From JAUCQB01 sp964586235 (lineage in GTDB: Bacteria > Planctomycetota > Phycisphaerae > UBA1845 > PWPN01), in NCBI GenBank assembly GCA_964586235.1, contig CAZPIO010000020.1:14303-78302 (forward strand): a stretch of 64,000 bases of DNA, in the 5' to 3' direction. Below are positions 8,763 to 17,036 of the stretch, piece by piece. Under the pieces are notes generated by a model. That model saw nothing but the letters and a program-made list of their open reading frames with translations. It had not been told where the DNA came from and did not search any database. How positions within the stretch are numbered: position 1 is the first letter of the stretch; the number at the start of each line of letters is the position of its first letter. Both the position numbers and the translations under genes were made by a program.

Positions 8763-10067
8763 ATGACTCAGCCGGGTGATCGAGGTCGATCTCGCTCTGA
8801 TAGCGAATCCGGGATGGGGCGGGCCCGGGTGCACATCATTTCGATCTCAGTCGTGGTCCTTGTTGCGGCCCTCGGAACTGCCCTCGCCTCGGATCAGACC
8901 CCGTCGGGAGCGGTTTCCGATCGCCAACGCGCCGTTGATGACGCTTTGCAGCTTCTTTTTGAGGAGGTCGCGCGCCTCCGACTGACCACCGGCCAGACGC
9001 TGGGGGCGGTGCTGGCCAGATCCGCGACAGACGAAGAGGCGGTCCGGCTTGCGATTGTCGAGAAACACCGGGCATGGCGGGCCTATCGACACTCCAGAGG
9101 CGAGCTGGAAATCGACGCCTGGCTTGCGGTCCCGGATCTCAATAGCACGGTGGTCAACATAGTTCAAGAACGATTGAAGCCACATGCCCTATCCCAGGCG
9201 GTGAGAGTCACGTGGGCAAGATCCAACCCACCGGCTATCCCAGCGACTGGCCGGTACCAGCCCGTCGCGGGTCTCAAGGATCAGCCTGCGGGGTGGCGTC
9301 ATTGCAGTCCAAGGCAGATCGCGATGGCCAAGGAAGCAGCCACGGCCGATGCTCGCGTGGCACTACTCGACCGCATCGGCTACTTGCCTGTCGATGGAAA
9401 GAAGGAGCTGGGATACCTGCTCCAGAGCGATCATTCTCTTCAACAATCATTGAGACAATTACTCCGTCAAACGCCAGTGGATACGCCCATTCTGGAGCCA
9501 ACAGGTGTGTGCAGGGCCAGGGTGGAGCTGTCACAAGGCGAAATCCTGCGTCTGTTGCAGGAGGCGGCCAGAGCAACGGACGGACGGATATCGCCGGAAG
9601 CGTTGAAGCCTTCCGATCCAGCCTCACTGCCTGCGTCGTTCGCGGCCGAGGGCTTTGCCGTCGCACCGCCGATGCCGAGCATGTATGTGCCGCCTCGCAA
9701 ACGCGACCGCAATTCCGAGCCGCCGGAATGGGCGGAGCGTTTCCTGGTGGTCCAAGGCGGTGGGCGTGCTCCTGTGGATATGCAGGACGAGCCGAGCCGT
9801 CGAACCTGGGCCGAGCGCGCCGCGCGAATCGAAGCCTGCCGCCAGCTCTGGCTGCAAATCGAGGATCTCCCCCTCGCCGAAGGTGAGACCGTTGGCATCC
9901 GCCTGTCCAGGGATCTCAAGGTTGCCGCCGTGCTGGCTGGGCTGGACCGTTTCATTGCCGAGACGGGTGTGCCTGTTCAGGCGGAGGACGGGACGACAAC
10001 CGTCAGCGTCGGCGTTCATCTGCAGATCGTGTGGCGGATGCTCAGCGGGTTGGATCAGAGCCGCTGA
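8763..10067 (+). CDS. Membrane-anchored or exported protein with three internal repeats
   Basis: 434 residues from ATG 8763; ATG 8814 is an alternative that would place the hydrophobic segment (IISISVVVLVAALGTALAS) closer to the N-terminus. After this signal or anchor, three units of roughly 100 residues share the pattern A..(D)AR..L...I..LPL..G.TVG..L..D: they begin near RQRAVDDALQLL, RQIAMAKEAATADAR and RTWAERAARIEACRQL. The pattern resembles LPP20-like domains of envelope proteins. Probably periplasmic; the role is unknown. A proline-rich linker (PPMPSMYVPPRK) separates units two and three. Confidence 0.7.
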   Translation: MTQPGDRGRSRSDSESGMGRARVHIISISVVVLVAALGTALASDQTPSGAVSDRQRAVDDALQLLFEEVARLRLTTGQTLGAVLARSATDEEAVRLAIVEKHRAWRAYRHSRGELEIDAWLAVPDLNSTVVNIVQERLKPHALSQAVRVTWARSNPPAIPATGRYQPVAGLKDQPAGWRHCSPRQIAMAKEAATADARVALLDRIGYLPVDGKKELGYLLQSDHSLQQSLRQLLRQTPVDTPILEPTGVCRARVELSQGEILRLLQEAARATDGRISPEALKPSDPASLPASFAAEGFAVAPPMPSMYVPPRKRDRNSEPPEWAERFLVVQGGGRAPVDMQDEPSRRTWAERAARIEACRQLWLQIEDLPLAEGETVGIRLSRDLKVAAVLAGLDRFIAETGVPVQAEDGTTTVSVGVHLQIVWRMLSGLDQSR

Positions 10068-10216
10068 CCTCTCCGCCTGGCTGCGTCCGCCATTCTATCC
10101 GGTCTTCTCGCTTCTGACTGGTCTTGCCGCCCCCCGGAGGAAACAATAGGGTGTCAGATCGGACCCCCCCGGGCGAGCCATGCTCGCCTGACCATGAGGG
10201 CCGGAGGACCAGACTC

Positions 10217-10774
10217 TTGCGTTGGCCGGAAATGTGTGGAATGGCGGTCGGCCTGGCGATGGATGCGTTTGCCGTCTCGATCGCGGCCGGCCTGACGGTT
10301 GGCAAAGTCACCCCTCGGCACGTCTTTCGGATTGCGTGGCACTTCGGTCTGTTCCAGTTCATGATGCCGATCATCGGCTGGTGGGCTGGCCTGCGAATTG
10401 CCGGGTACGTCGCGGCCTGGGACCATTGGCTGGCCTGCGGGCTGCTTTGCTTCATCGGGAGCAAGATGCTGTTCGAGGGCTTTGAACGGGGGGATCGACG
10501 GGCTCGAAGCGACCCGACGCGGGGCTGGATGCTTGTCATCCTCTCGGTGGCGACCAGCATCGACGCGCTGGCGGTCGGCCTGAGCATTGCCTTTCTCAGA
10601 ATCACCATCTGGCTGCCGTCGGTGGTCATCGGGGTCGTGGCCTGCGGATTCAGCGCGGTGGGTATCACCTTTGCCAACAAAGTGTTAAGACGATACGGGC
10701 GTCTGGCCGAGGTGGTGGGCGGGCTTACCCTGATCTTCATCGGTCTGCGTATCTTCATCGAGCACGCCTCCTGA
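10217..10774 (+). CDS. mntP: MntP manganese efflux pump
   Basis: 185 residues with six predicted membrane segments. MntP exports Mn2+ across the inner membrane. The two homologous halves each carry the expected acidic signature: MDAFAVSIAAG near the N-terminus and TSIDALAVGLSIAF in the second half. The TTG at 10217 is preferred because GGAGGA lies 8 nt upstream and it puts 14 residues before MDAFA, matching E. coli MntP (188 residues); ATG 10232 would clip helix 1. No yybP-ykoY manganese riboswitch could be recognised upstream, where only a short GGCGAG/CTCGCC hairpin (10172-10188) is seen. Confidence 0.9.
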   Translation: MRWPEMCGMAVGLAMDAFAVSIAAGLTVGKVTPRHVFRIAWHFGLFQFMMPIIGWWAGLRIAGYVAAWDHWLACGLLCFIGSKMLFEGFERGDRRARSDPTRGWMLVILSVATSIDALAVGLSIAFLRITIWLPSVVIGVVACGFSAVGITFANKVLRRYGRLAEVVGGLTLIFIGLRIFIEHAS

Positions 10775-10816
10775 GTCCGTTGCCACCGACGGCTCGTCCC
10801 TCACATGGTGTCGCGT

Positions 10817-10822
10817 TATAAT
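10817..10822 (+). promoter_or_regulatory. Candidate -10 box TATAAT for the 10857 gene
   Basis: Perfect TATAAT 35 nt upstream of ATG 10857; no good -35 match. Confidence 0.35.
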
Positions 10823-10856
10823 CTGGGACACGAGTTTTGAGTCCTGGGACGGATAA

Positions 10857-11936
10857 ATGATGAGTTCCATAGTAGCCCGCCGCTTAGTGGCCGGTCTGAT
10901 CGGTATCATCCTGGCCATGTCGGCGGGGTGTGGCCGGTGGCCGCCGGGGTATCTGCCATCGGCTGTTTTTGGCGAACTCCGCCTTCTGAGCCAGATGGTC
11001 GCCATCGAGTCGGCCCTCGATGACCCGACCCTGTCGGAGGAAGAACGCGACAAGCTGGCGTTCCTGCTTCGCGCCCGGGACTATTGCCAGGACGTGGTAG
11101 GCCTCAAGGTGGGCAACAACTTCCAGGAATTCGTCAACCTGCACGGTAAGTCGTTGGCCTGGAACCTGACCGCCTCCCGGAAAGACGCTTTCGAGCCCTA
11201 CATGTGGTACGTTCCGTTTGCCGGGCGGCTGCCTTATCTGGGCTTCTTCAGTCGCGACCAGGCCGTGGCGGAGCGATCGATCCTGGTCGACGCCGGTTAC
11301 GATACCTTCATCTACGAGGTGGATGCTTTCGCCCTGCCCTTCCTGCCGGATCCGGTGACATCGCGGATCCTCCGACGCAACTATCCGGACCTCGCCGACA
11401 CGGTGGCTCACGAGCTGACGCACAATACCGTGATGTCGAAGACAGACGTTGTCTTCAGCGAGTCTCTGGCTGTGTTCGTCGGCCGCAGGGTGGCCATCGA
11501 GTTCGTGGGTGTTGAATTCGGCGAGGATTCAGCCTTGATCGAGGAGGCGCTCAACCAGTACGAGGATTCGGACACATTCGGCGCCTATCTGGCCGACCTG
11601 ACCGAGGAACTGACCGCCCTCTATTCGAGTGACCTGTCCTCCGCGGAGAAGATCACTCGTCGACAAGAGGTTTTCGAGGCATGGCGGGACCGCTTCAAGA
11701 CCGAGGCCCTGCCCCAGATGAACAATCCGGAGGCCTACGAGGGTTTCGGCGACACGCTGCTGAATAACGCCTTCCTGCTGGTCAATACGCGATACAACAG
11801 CAACCAGGATCTTTTCGAGCAGGCCTTCGAACTCGCCGGCCGCGACTGGGCCCGGGCGCTGGATCTGTTCGAGGCTGCTGCCGACGCTCCCGACTCGTTC
11901 CAGTATCTCACTGATATCGTGAACGCCGGGCAATAA
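10857..11936 (+). CDS. Exported aminopeptidase-like zinc protein (DUF2265/COG4324 type)
   Basis: 359 residues with an N-terminal lipoprotein signal (LVAGLIGIILAMSAGC, Cys at about residue 23). The body matches the predicted aminopeptidase family PF10023: it has the zinc motif HELTHNTV (HExxH) followed by FSESLAVFVGRR, where the Glu is the likely third ligand. The arrangement (LLRARDYCQDVVGLKVGNNF early, WYVPFAGRLPYLGFF mid-protein) fits the family. Probably a lipid-anchored envelope peptidase; the substrate is not known. It is a single gene, convergent with the EF-hand gene at 12053. Confidence 0.82.
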   Translation: MMSSIVARRLVAGLIGIILAMSAGCGRWPPGYLPSAVFGELRLLSQMVAIESALDDPTLSEEERDKLAFLLRARDYCQDVVGLKVGNNFQEFVNLHGKSLAWNLTASRKDAFEPYMWYVPFAGRLPYLGFFSRDQAVAERSILVDAGYDTFIYEVDAFALPFLPDPVTSRILRRNYPDLADTVAHELTHNTVMSKTDVVFSESLAVFVGRRVAIEFVGVEFGEDSALIEEALNQYEDSDTFGAYLADLTEELTALYSSDLSSAEKITRRQEVFEAWRDRFKTEALPQMNNPEAYEGFGDTLLNNAFLLVNTRYNSNQDLFEQAFELAGRDWARALDLFEAAADAPDSFQYLTDIVNAGQ

Positions 11937-11970
11937 CAGCCGTCGAATCGCATCCATTCCGTAGACCGAC

Positions 11971-12001
11971 GCCGGCCGCCTCGGCTGTCCGGGCGGCCGG
12001 C
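11971..12001. terminator. Hairpin between convergent genes
   Basis: Perfect 10-bp stem GCCGGCCGCC/GGCGGCCGGC with an 11-nt loop between two convergent genes. There is no T-tract, so it may be a bidirectional or weak terminator. Confidence 0.45.
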
Positions 12002-12052
12002 ATCGTGACAAATCACCAACCATTCAGCGATTGCCTGGCAGTGCCGGCGAGA

Positions 12053-12622
12053 TCATTTTCGCCTGGCCGGCCCGGCATTTCCCTCGGAGTCGGGGCGTGG
12101 CGGACGCGGACCGCGAGGACCACCGTGACAGGGAGGCGGTGGCGGGGCGGCGGCCGCCTCGTCCTTGTCGATCTTGCTATCCTTGCTTATGTCGATGCTG
12201 GAGAAAGCTTCCTTCATCGGTGCGGTGAACTCTTCGAAGGTGACATATCCGTCTTTGTCCGTGTCCAGCCGCATGATATGGTCGCCCGGCTTGGGAGCTT
12301 CTCCGTCCTTGGGCGGCTCCGGACGCGGTGGACGCAGCTCATCAGCGCTGACCTGGCCGTCGGCGTTGGTGTCCAGCTTCGCGAGTGCCGTCGCCGCGCC
12401 GCTGATCTCGCTGGCCGACAGCGCCCCGTCCTTGTCAGTGTCCAGCGCGACCATGAGCGGGTTGGGCGGAGGCATGCCCGGGGGTGGCGGAGGCGGGGGC
12501 TGCAATTCGCTGGAATCGCCTTCCGTGTTCTTCACGGCCTTTGCGCGGGATTGTTGCGCAACGGCCAGGCCGATCAGGCACAGCACGCACAAGCCCGCTC
12601 CAAGCAAGCGTTTCGTTTTCAT
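12053..12622 (-). CDS. Exported EF-hand calcium-binding protein
   Basis: 189 residues; ATG 12622 with AAAGGAG upstream on the minus strand. The signal peptide ends near GLAVAQQ. Four EF-hand loops are visible: DTDKDGALSASE, DTNADGQVSADE, DTDKDGYVTFEE and a weaker DISKDSKIDKDE. Low-complexity proline runs lie before the first pair and in the C-terminal region (PPPPPCHGGPRGPRPP). Such EF-hand proteins are common in planctomycete envelopes; calcium binding is likely, the partner is unknown. It stands alone in the minus orientation. Confidence 0.8.
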   Translation of the reverse strand: MKTKRLLGAGLCVLCLIGLAVAQQSRAKAVKNTEGDSSELQPPPPPPPGMPPPNPLMVALDTDKDGALSASEISGAATALAKLDTNADGQVSADELRPPRPEPPKDGEAPKPGDHIMRLDTDKDGYVTFEEFTAPMKEAFSSIDISKDSKIDKDEAAAAPPPPPCHGGPRGPRPPRPDSEGNAGPARRK

Positions 12623-12931
12623 GAGGATACTCCTTTCGACAGCATGTCTGGGTACCCCAACGGAACCTCAGGCTCACCCACGGGGACGTCTTCTCGGCGA
12701 CGAGACCGCGGCCCGTCGCTGGCGCTCCGGGTTCTGTCAGGTTTTCCTGGCCGCGGCGTGGACACTCCACGACGCCTGTTTATGGAAACGCGTGGGACGC
12801 AGGGCTTTCTACCGCCCGACGCGGATTTTCCGGCTTCCGTCGCAACTTCGGGCGATCTGACTCGTTAGAATCCATTGTGAAGGGCAGCGTCCGGCCAGTG
12901 CCGGGCGCGGCCTGGCCAGGCCTGGTATAAG
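12623..12931. other. Divergent intergenic region
   Basis: About 310 bp between the EF-hand gene and the sigma factor. A CCTGGCCAGG palindrome at 12911-12920 is followed by TATAAG at 12926-12931. If TATAAG is a -10, translation of the sigma factor would begin at ATG 12944 with almost no leader. No other structure seen. Confidence 0.35.
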
Positions 12932-13591
12932 ATGCGCACAGCAATGAGAGAAGATCAGGACACCCCGGACCGCCGAGTCGAGCGGGTGCGCGGCGGAGAT
13001 CGCGAAGCCCTCGCCGCCGCCTTCGAGGAATATCGGCCCCGGTTGGCCAGGACGGTGCGGTTCCGCCTCGATCCTCGCCTGGCCGCACGACTGGATCCGG
13101 ACGACGTTTTGCAGGAGGCCTATCTCGGCGCCGCCCAGCGCTGTGCCCACGTCGAGGGCACCACCGAGCAGTCGCTGTTCATCTGGCTGCGCCTGATCGT
13201 TCTTCAGACGCTCGCGGATGTGCACCGGCGCCATCTGGGGGCCCAGAAGCGCGACGCCGGTCTCGAAGTGGCGATGCGTCAACGATCGCCCTCCGCATCA
13301 GCCACCATGTCGATGGCCCAGTGTCTGGTCGCCAGTGTCACGTCGCCGTCGCTTGCTCTGCGGCGAGCGGAACTGGCCGAACGACTGCGGGAGGCCCTGG
13401 ACCGGATGGACCCGATCGACCAGGAGGTGCTGGCTCTGCGCCACTTCGAGGAGCTCGCCAACCACGAGATCGCGGAGGTTCTGGGCATCCAGCAGAAAAC
13501 GGCGAGCATCCGCTATATCCGCGCCCTGCGCCGGCTCAAGGAGATCCTGGCGGACGTCTCGGGAATGAATTCGTGGCCCTGTGGCCGATGA
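12932..13591 (+). CDS. ECF-family RNA polymerase sigma factor
   Basis: 219 residues from ATG 12932; ATG 12944 is an equally possible start and neither has a clear ribosome-binding site. Region 2 (LDPDDVLQEAYLGAAQRC) and region 4 (LDRMDPIDQEVLALRHFEEL, then HEIAEVLGIQQKTASIRYIR) are clear, with the ~50-residue linker typical of planctomycete ECF sigmas. No anti-sigma factor follows; instead a Ser/Thr kinase begins 40 nt downstream. This arrangement in Planctomycetes suggests that the sigma factor is controlled by the kinase, probably by phosphorylation; that link is inference. Confidence 0.88.
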   Translation: MRTAMREDQDTPDRRVERVRGGDREALAAAFEEYRPRLARTVRFRLDPRLAARLDPDDVLQEAYLGAAQRCAHVEGTTEQSLFIWLRLIVLQTLADVHRRHLGAQKRDAGLEVAMRQRSPSASATMSMAQCLVASVTSPSLALRRAELAERLREALDRMDPIDQEVLALRHFEELANHEIAEVLGIQQKTASIRYIRALRRLKEILADVSGMNSWPCGR

Positions 13592-13631
13592 CGCCCCGCG
13601 AATCCGCGGCCTGCCCGACAGGAGCGACGCC

Positions 13632-16600
13632 ATGAACGAGCACAGCTCTGATCGCGACCCGATCGAAGAACTCGCGGCCGAATTCACCGAGCGTTGCCGG
13701 CGGGGGGAGCAGCCCTCCATCGAAGAGTACGCCTCGAAGCATCCTTCGATGGCCGACGACATCCGCGAGTTGTTTCCGATGATCGTGCAGGTCGAGGCCG
13801 CCAAACAGTCCGATACCAGTTGGTCGGGCCCGCGCCCCGCCGGTTTTGCGCCGGCACCGGAACGGCTGGGGGACTTTCGCATTATCCGCGAACTGGGACG
13901 CGGCGGTATGGGGATCGTTTACGAGGCCGAGCAGGAGTCTCTCGGGCGGCGCGTCGCGATCAAGGTTCTGCCCGACCGGCATCTTTCGAGCCCGACGCGC
14001 CGCGAACGGTTCGAGCGGGAAGCCCGGACCGCCGCCGCTTTGCACCACACCAACATCGTTCAGATTTTCGGCGTCGGCCAGCAGGATGGTCATCCCTATT
14101 TCGTCATGCAGTATATCCGCGGTGTCGGGCTGGACGCGATCTTCGCCAGGCTGGCGAGCCGGACCATGGTCCCCCGCTCGGACCGAATTCGACGCTCCCG
14201 GCTGGGTATCGGCAGCTTGGACCTTGTCCAGGTCGCGCGAGAGCTGCTCAATTCGCGCGGCTCCCCAATTCGGCAAACCGGGTCAGCGACGCCTTCCACA
14301 AGGGAATCACCCGCCGCCTCGGCCGGGGTCCTGGCCGGGCTCCCCGAGCATGCTCCAGACGCCGCCGGTGGCCCGGTCGAGAATCACCCCGCCGCTGCAT
14401 CGCCCGCTGGGCAGATCGAGGAGTATTCGGACGAGTTGGCCTACTGGCGCAGTCTTGCCCGGCTGTTTGCTCAGGCGGCTGACGCGTTGTCCTTCGCACA
14501 CAGCCAGGGAGTGCTGCACCGCGACATCAAGCCAGCGAATCTTCTCCTGGACGCGGAGGGCATGCTCTGGGTGACCGACTTCGGACTCGCCAAGACCGAT
14601 GAATACCGGGAGTTGACGCAGACCGGCGACGTGATCGGGACGCTGTGCTACATGGCCCCCGAGCAGTTTGAAGGAAAAGGGGACCAACGCAGCGATATCT
14701 ACAGCCTGGGTATCACGCTCTACGAAATGGCGACGCTTCGCCCGGCATTTGTCCAGGAAGGGCGCAGCGGTTTGATCAGGGCGATTCTGCGGGAGCCGCT
14801 GTTTCCTCCCCGGCGACTCTGCCCTTCAATGCCGTGCGATCTGGAGACGGTCATCCTGAAGGCCGCGGCCCGCGACCCGCAACACCGCTACGCATCGGCT
14901 GCCGAACTGCGTGACGATCTGTTGAGGTTCGTGGAAGACCGGCCGGTTCAGGCTCGCAGGGTGTCGGCGGCCGAGAAGTTGTGGCGATGGTCCCGCCGGA
15001 ATCCGGCACTCGCCACAACCACGGCACTGACGCTCGCTCTGCTGATATCCATCGCCGCGGTCTCTTCGGTGGCATATCTCAAGGTCCGCGCGGCCAATGC
15101 CGTCGAGAGGCAGCAGCGTCAACGTGCCGAAGAAACCGCCAATCTCGCCGTGACGGCGCTCGACACGATTTTCGACGAGTTTGCGCCCGCCGGCCGTTCC
15201 GCCTCTCGGGAAGTCACCCTTGGCAGTTCGGATGAGGGTGCGCTGGTTGTCTCGGTTCCTTCCGTCCTGTCTCCCGAGACGGCCGCCTTCCTCAAGGGAT
15301 TGCTGCGGTTTTACAGCGGACTGGCCAGCCAGGAGAGCAACTCGCCTTCCCTGCTGCTCAAGATGGCCGCGGCGCAGCGCCGGGTGGGAGAGATCTATGA
15401 GCTGCTCGGCCAATACGAAGACGCGAAGGCGGCCTACGCGGATTCGATCAGCCAGTATGAAGCACTCCGCAAGGCAACCCCGGGCGACCTGCACATCGAG
15501 GTTGCCCTCGCCCGGGTCAACAATCAGTTGGGTCAGGTTTATGCCGCGCAGGATGAAATGCCGGAGGCGCACGCTCGTTTCGATGCGGCGCGCCGGCTTT
15601 TGCAGTCGAAGATCGAGGCCGGCAGCGATTCTGACGAGGCGAGCTTTGAGCTCGCCAGAGCCTGTTACCTCCTGTCACGGCGGGTCGGCGCGAACACACC
15701 CGTTTTTGAGCAGCCTCCCCCCGGCGGTCCACCCGGCTCTCCGCCGCGGGTGCCAGGCGGACTCGGGCCGGGCGAGGGTCGGCCGCCCGGGCCGGCTCCG
15801 CCTGAAGCGCGGTTGCCGGACGGCGAGCGAGATCCTCCTCCGCCCGCTCCACCGCCACCTGGCGAGCCGGGCGAGGGCCGCCAGCGCCTGGGTGTCTTCG
15901 GTCAGGATCGCGATTATCTGCGGCAGGCGGTTGAGATACTGACGCGACTGAGCGACGAGAAACCGGGCGTGCCGGAGTACCGGCACCTGCTGGCGCTGTG
16001 CTTGTGTCAGCCGAGCGGTCCGCCTCGTGAGGGCATGGATAAGAGCTTGCGCGGGTTAGGTGCCGCAGGTAGCTCGCCCGCTCCCGCAATGGCGGACAGG
16101 TTGCCGGTAGTACCCGGCGGCCCACCCTCCGGCATTCTGGAGAAAGGCGAGGCGGACTCGATTGACCGGGCCGTGGCCATTCTTGAGAAACTGGTTGCGG
16201 AGTTTCCACTCAGGCCCCAATACCAATTCGATCTGAGCGAGGCATATGCGATGCAGGATCGCGGGCCGGACGCGGCGGATCGGCTCGAGAAGGCGGCTGA
16301 GATCATGCGGAAGCTTGTGGACCAGTGGCCGCACGTCCCGAGCTATCGATTCCTGCTCGCGCACGTTCACTTTCGCCTTTCACACGCGCATTTGCGGGAT
16401 GCAAAGCCTGAGGCTGCTCTGACCGAGCTTCGCCGGGCGATTGATCTGCAGAATGCACTGACAGAGCGGTTTCCCGCGGTCCCGACCTATGCCATGGCCG
16501 CTGCTTCCTACGAATCCGCGATGGGGCGACTCTATGAGGAGCAGTCCCGGCATGAGCAGGCCCGGGCCCTGCTCGAGTCCGCGGCTGGTCGAATGGACTT

Positions 16601-16811
16601 ACTGGCCGCCGCTGTGGGCTATAAACCGCACGTCAGGTGGATGGCGATCCGCTGTTACGATCAACTTGCCCATGTGTATGACAGCCTGGGCGAAACGAGA
16701 CTCTCGCGGGATACCCGGCGGAAGGCGGTGGCTTTCCGCATGCCGCCAAGCCCATCGGGTCCGTGGGCTCTGCCATCAACGCGCCCGTTCGGTGTCCGGG
16801 GGCCCGGATAG
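13632..16811 (+). CDS. Transmembrane Ser/Thr protein kinase with C-terminal TPR domain
   Basis: 1059 residues; ATG 13632 with AGGAG 7 nt upstream. A short N-terminal helical domain (IEELAAEFTERCRRGEQPSI) precedes the kinase: glycine loop LGRGGMG (88-94), VAIK Lys at 111, catalytic HRDIKPAN (296-303), DFG at 316-318 and APEQF. About 95 residues, Pro/Ala-rich, are inserted between the hinge and the catalytic loop (roughly 169-265). A membrane helix lies at about 458-484. The outside part has TPR-like units (residues ~550-680 and 830-1030) separated by a long Pro/Gly-rich linker. It probably senses a ligand outside and signals inside, perhaps to the sigma factor encoded just upstream. Confidence 0.9.
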   Translation: MNEHSSDRDPIEELAAEFTERCRRGEQPSIEEYASKHPSMADDIRELFPMIVQVEAAKQSDTSWSGPRPAGFAPAPERLGDFRIIRELGRGGMGIVYEAEQESLGRRVAIKVLPDRHLSSPTRRERFEREARTAAALHHTNIVQIFGVGQQDGHPYFVMQYIRGVGLDAIFARLASRTMVPRSDRIRRSRLGIGSLDLVQVARELLNSRGSPIRQTGSATPSTRESPAASAGVLAGLPEHAPDAAGGPVENHPAAASPAGQIEEYSDELAYWRSLARLFAQAADALSFAHSQGVLHRDIKPANLLLDAEGMLWVTDFGLAKTDEYRELTQTGDVIGTLCYMAPEQFEGKGDQRSDIYSLGITLYEMATLRPAFVQEGRSGLIRAILREPLFPPRRLCPSMPCDLETVILKAAARDPQHRYASAAELRDDLLRFVEDRPVQARRVSAAEKLWRWSRRNPALATTTALTLALLISIAAVSSVAYLKVRAANAVERQQRQRAEETANLAVTALDTIFDEFAPAGRSASREVTLGSSDEGALVVSVPSVLSPETAAFLKGLLRFYSGLASQESNSPSLLLKMAAAQRRVGEIYELLGQYEDAKAAYADSISQYEALRKATPGDLHIEVALARVNNQLGQVYAAQDEMPEAHARFDAARRLLQSKIEAGSDSDEASFELARACYLLSRRVGANTPVFEQPPPGGPPGSPPRVPGGLGPGEGRPPGPAPPEARLPDGERDPPPPAPPPPGEPGEGRQRLGVFGQDRDYLRQAVEILTRLSDEKPGVPEYRHLLALCLCQPSGPPREGMDKSLRGLGAAGSSPAPAMADRLPVVPGGPPSGILEKGEADSIDRAVAILEKLVAEFPLRPQYQFDLSEAYAMQDRGPDAADRLEKAAEIMRKLVDQWPHVPSYRFLLAHVHFRLSHAHLRDAKPEAALTELRRAIDLQNALTERFPAVPTYAMAAASYESAMGRLYEEQSRHEQARALLESAAGRMDLLAAAVGYKPHVRWMAIRCYDQLAHVYDSLGETRLSRDTRRKAVAFRMPPSPSGPWALPSTRPFGVRGPG

Positions 16812-16894
16812 GCAGCCGGCATGCACGGAACCTGGTGTTGTGCGTCAAAGCCGGAGCGTCACCCTGTTGCGAGGGTGGCATGGCGAAGCTGGCG

Positions 16895-16998
16895 CCGCCA
16901 TGTTCGTCGGAGCAGCACACATGGCGGTGCCCCGATTCTATTGGGGCTTGGCCACGCCACGCCGGAGGTAGAAGACACTGGCGGGCGAGCCGCCAGTG
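16895..16998. repeat. Pair of REP-like palindromes
   Basis: Between two convergent genes lie CCGCCATGT/ACATGGCGG (16895-16903 and 16919-16927) and CACTGGCGG-GCGAG-CCGCCAGTG (16976-16998), both perfect 9-bp stems. The second has the same stem as the hairpin at 33004-33026, with a different 5-nt loop, so it belongs to a dispersed family. Confidence 0.65.
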
Positions 16999-17036
16999 GC
17001 ACCTGGCCGGTGGCAAACAGAGCCGGGCCTGGGTGG

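Noticed and set aside
10068..10216. yybP-ykoY manganese riboswitch upstream of mntP
   Set aside because: The conserved loop sequences of that riboswitch are not present; only a short GGCGAG/CTCGCC hairpin is seen.
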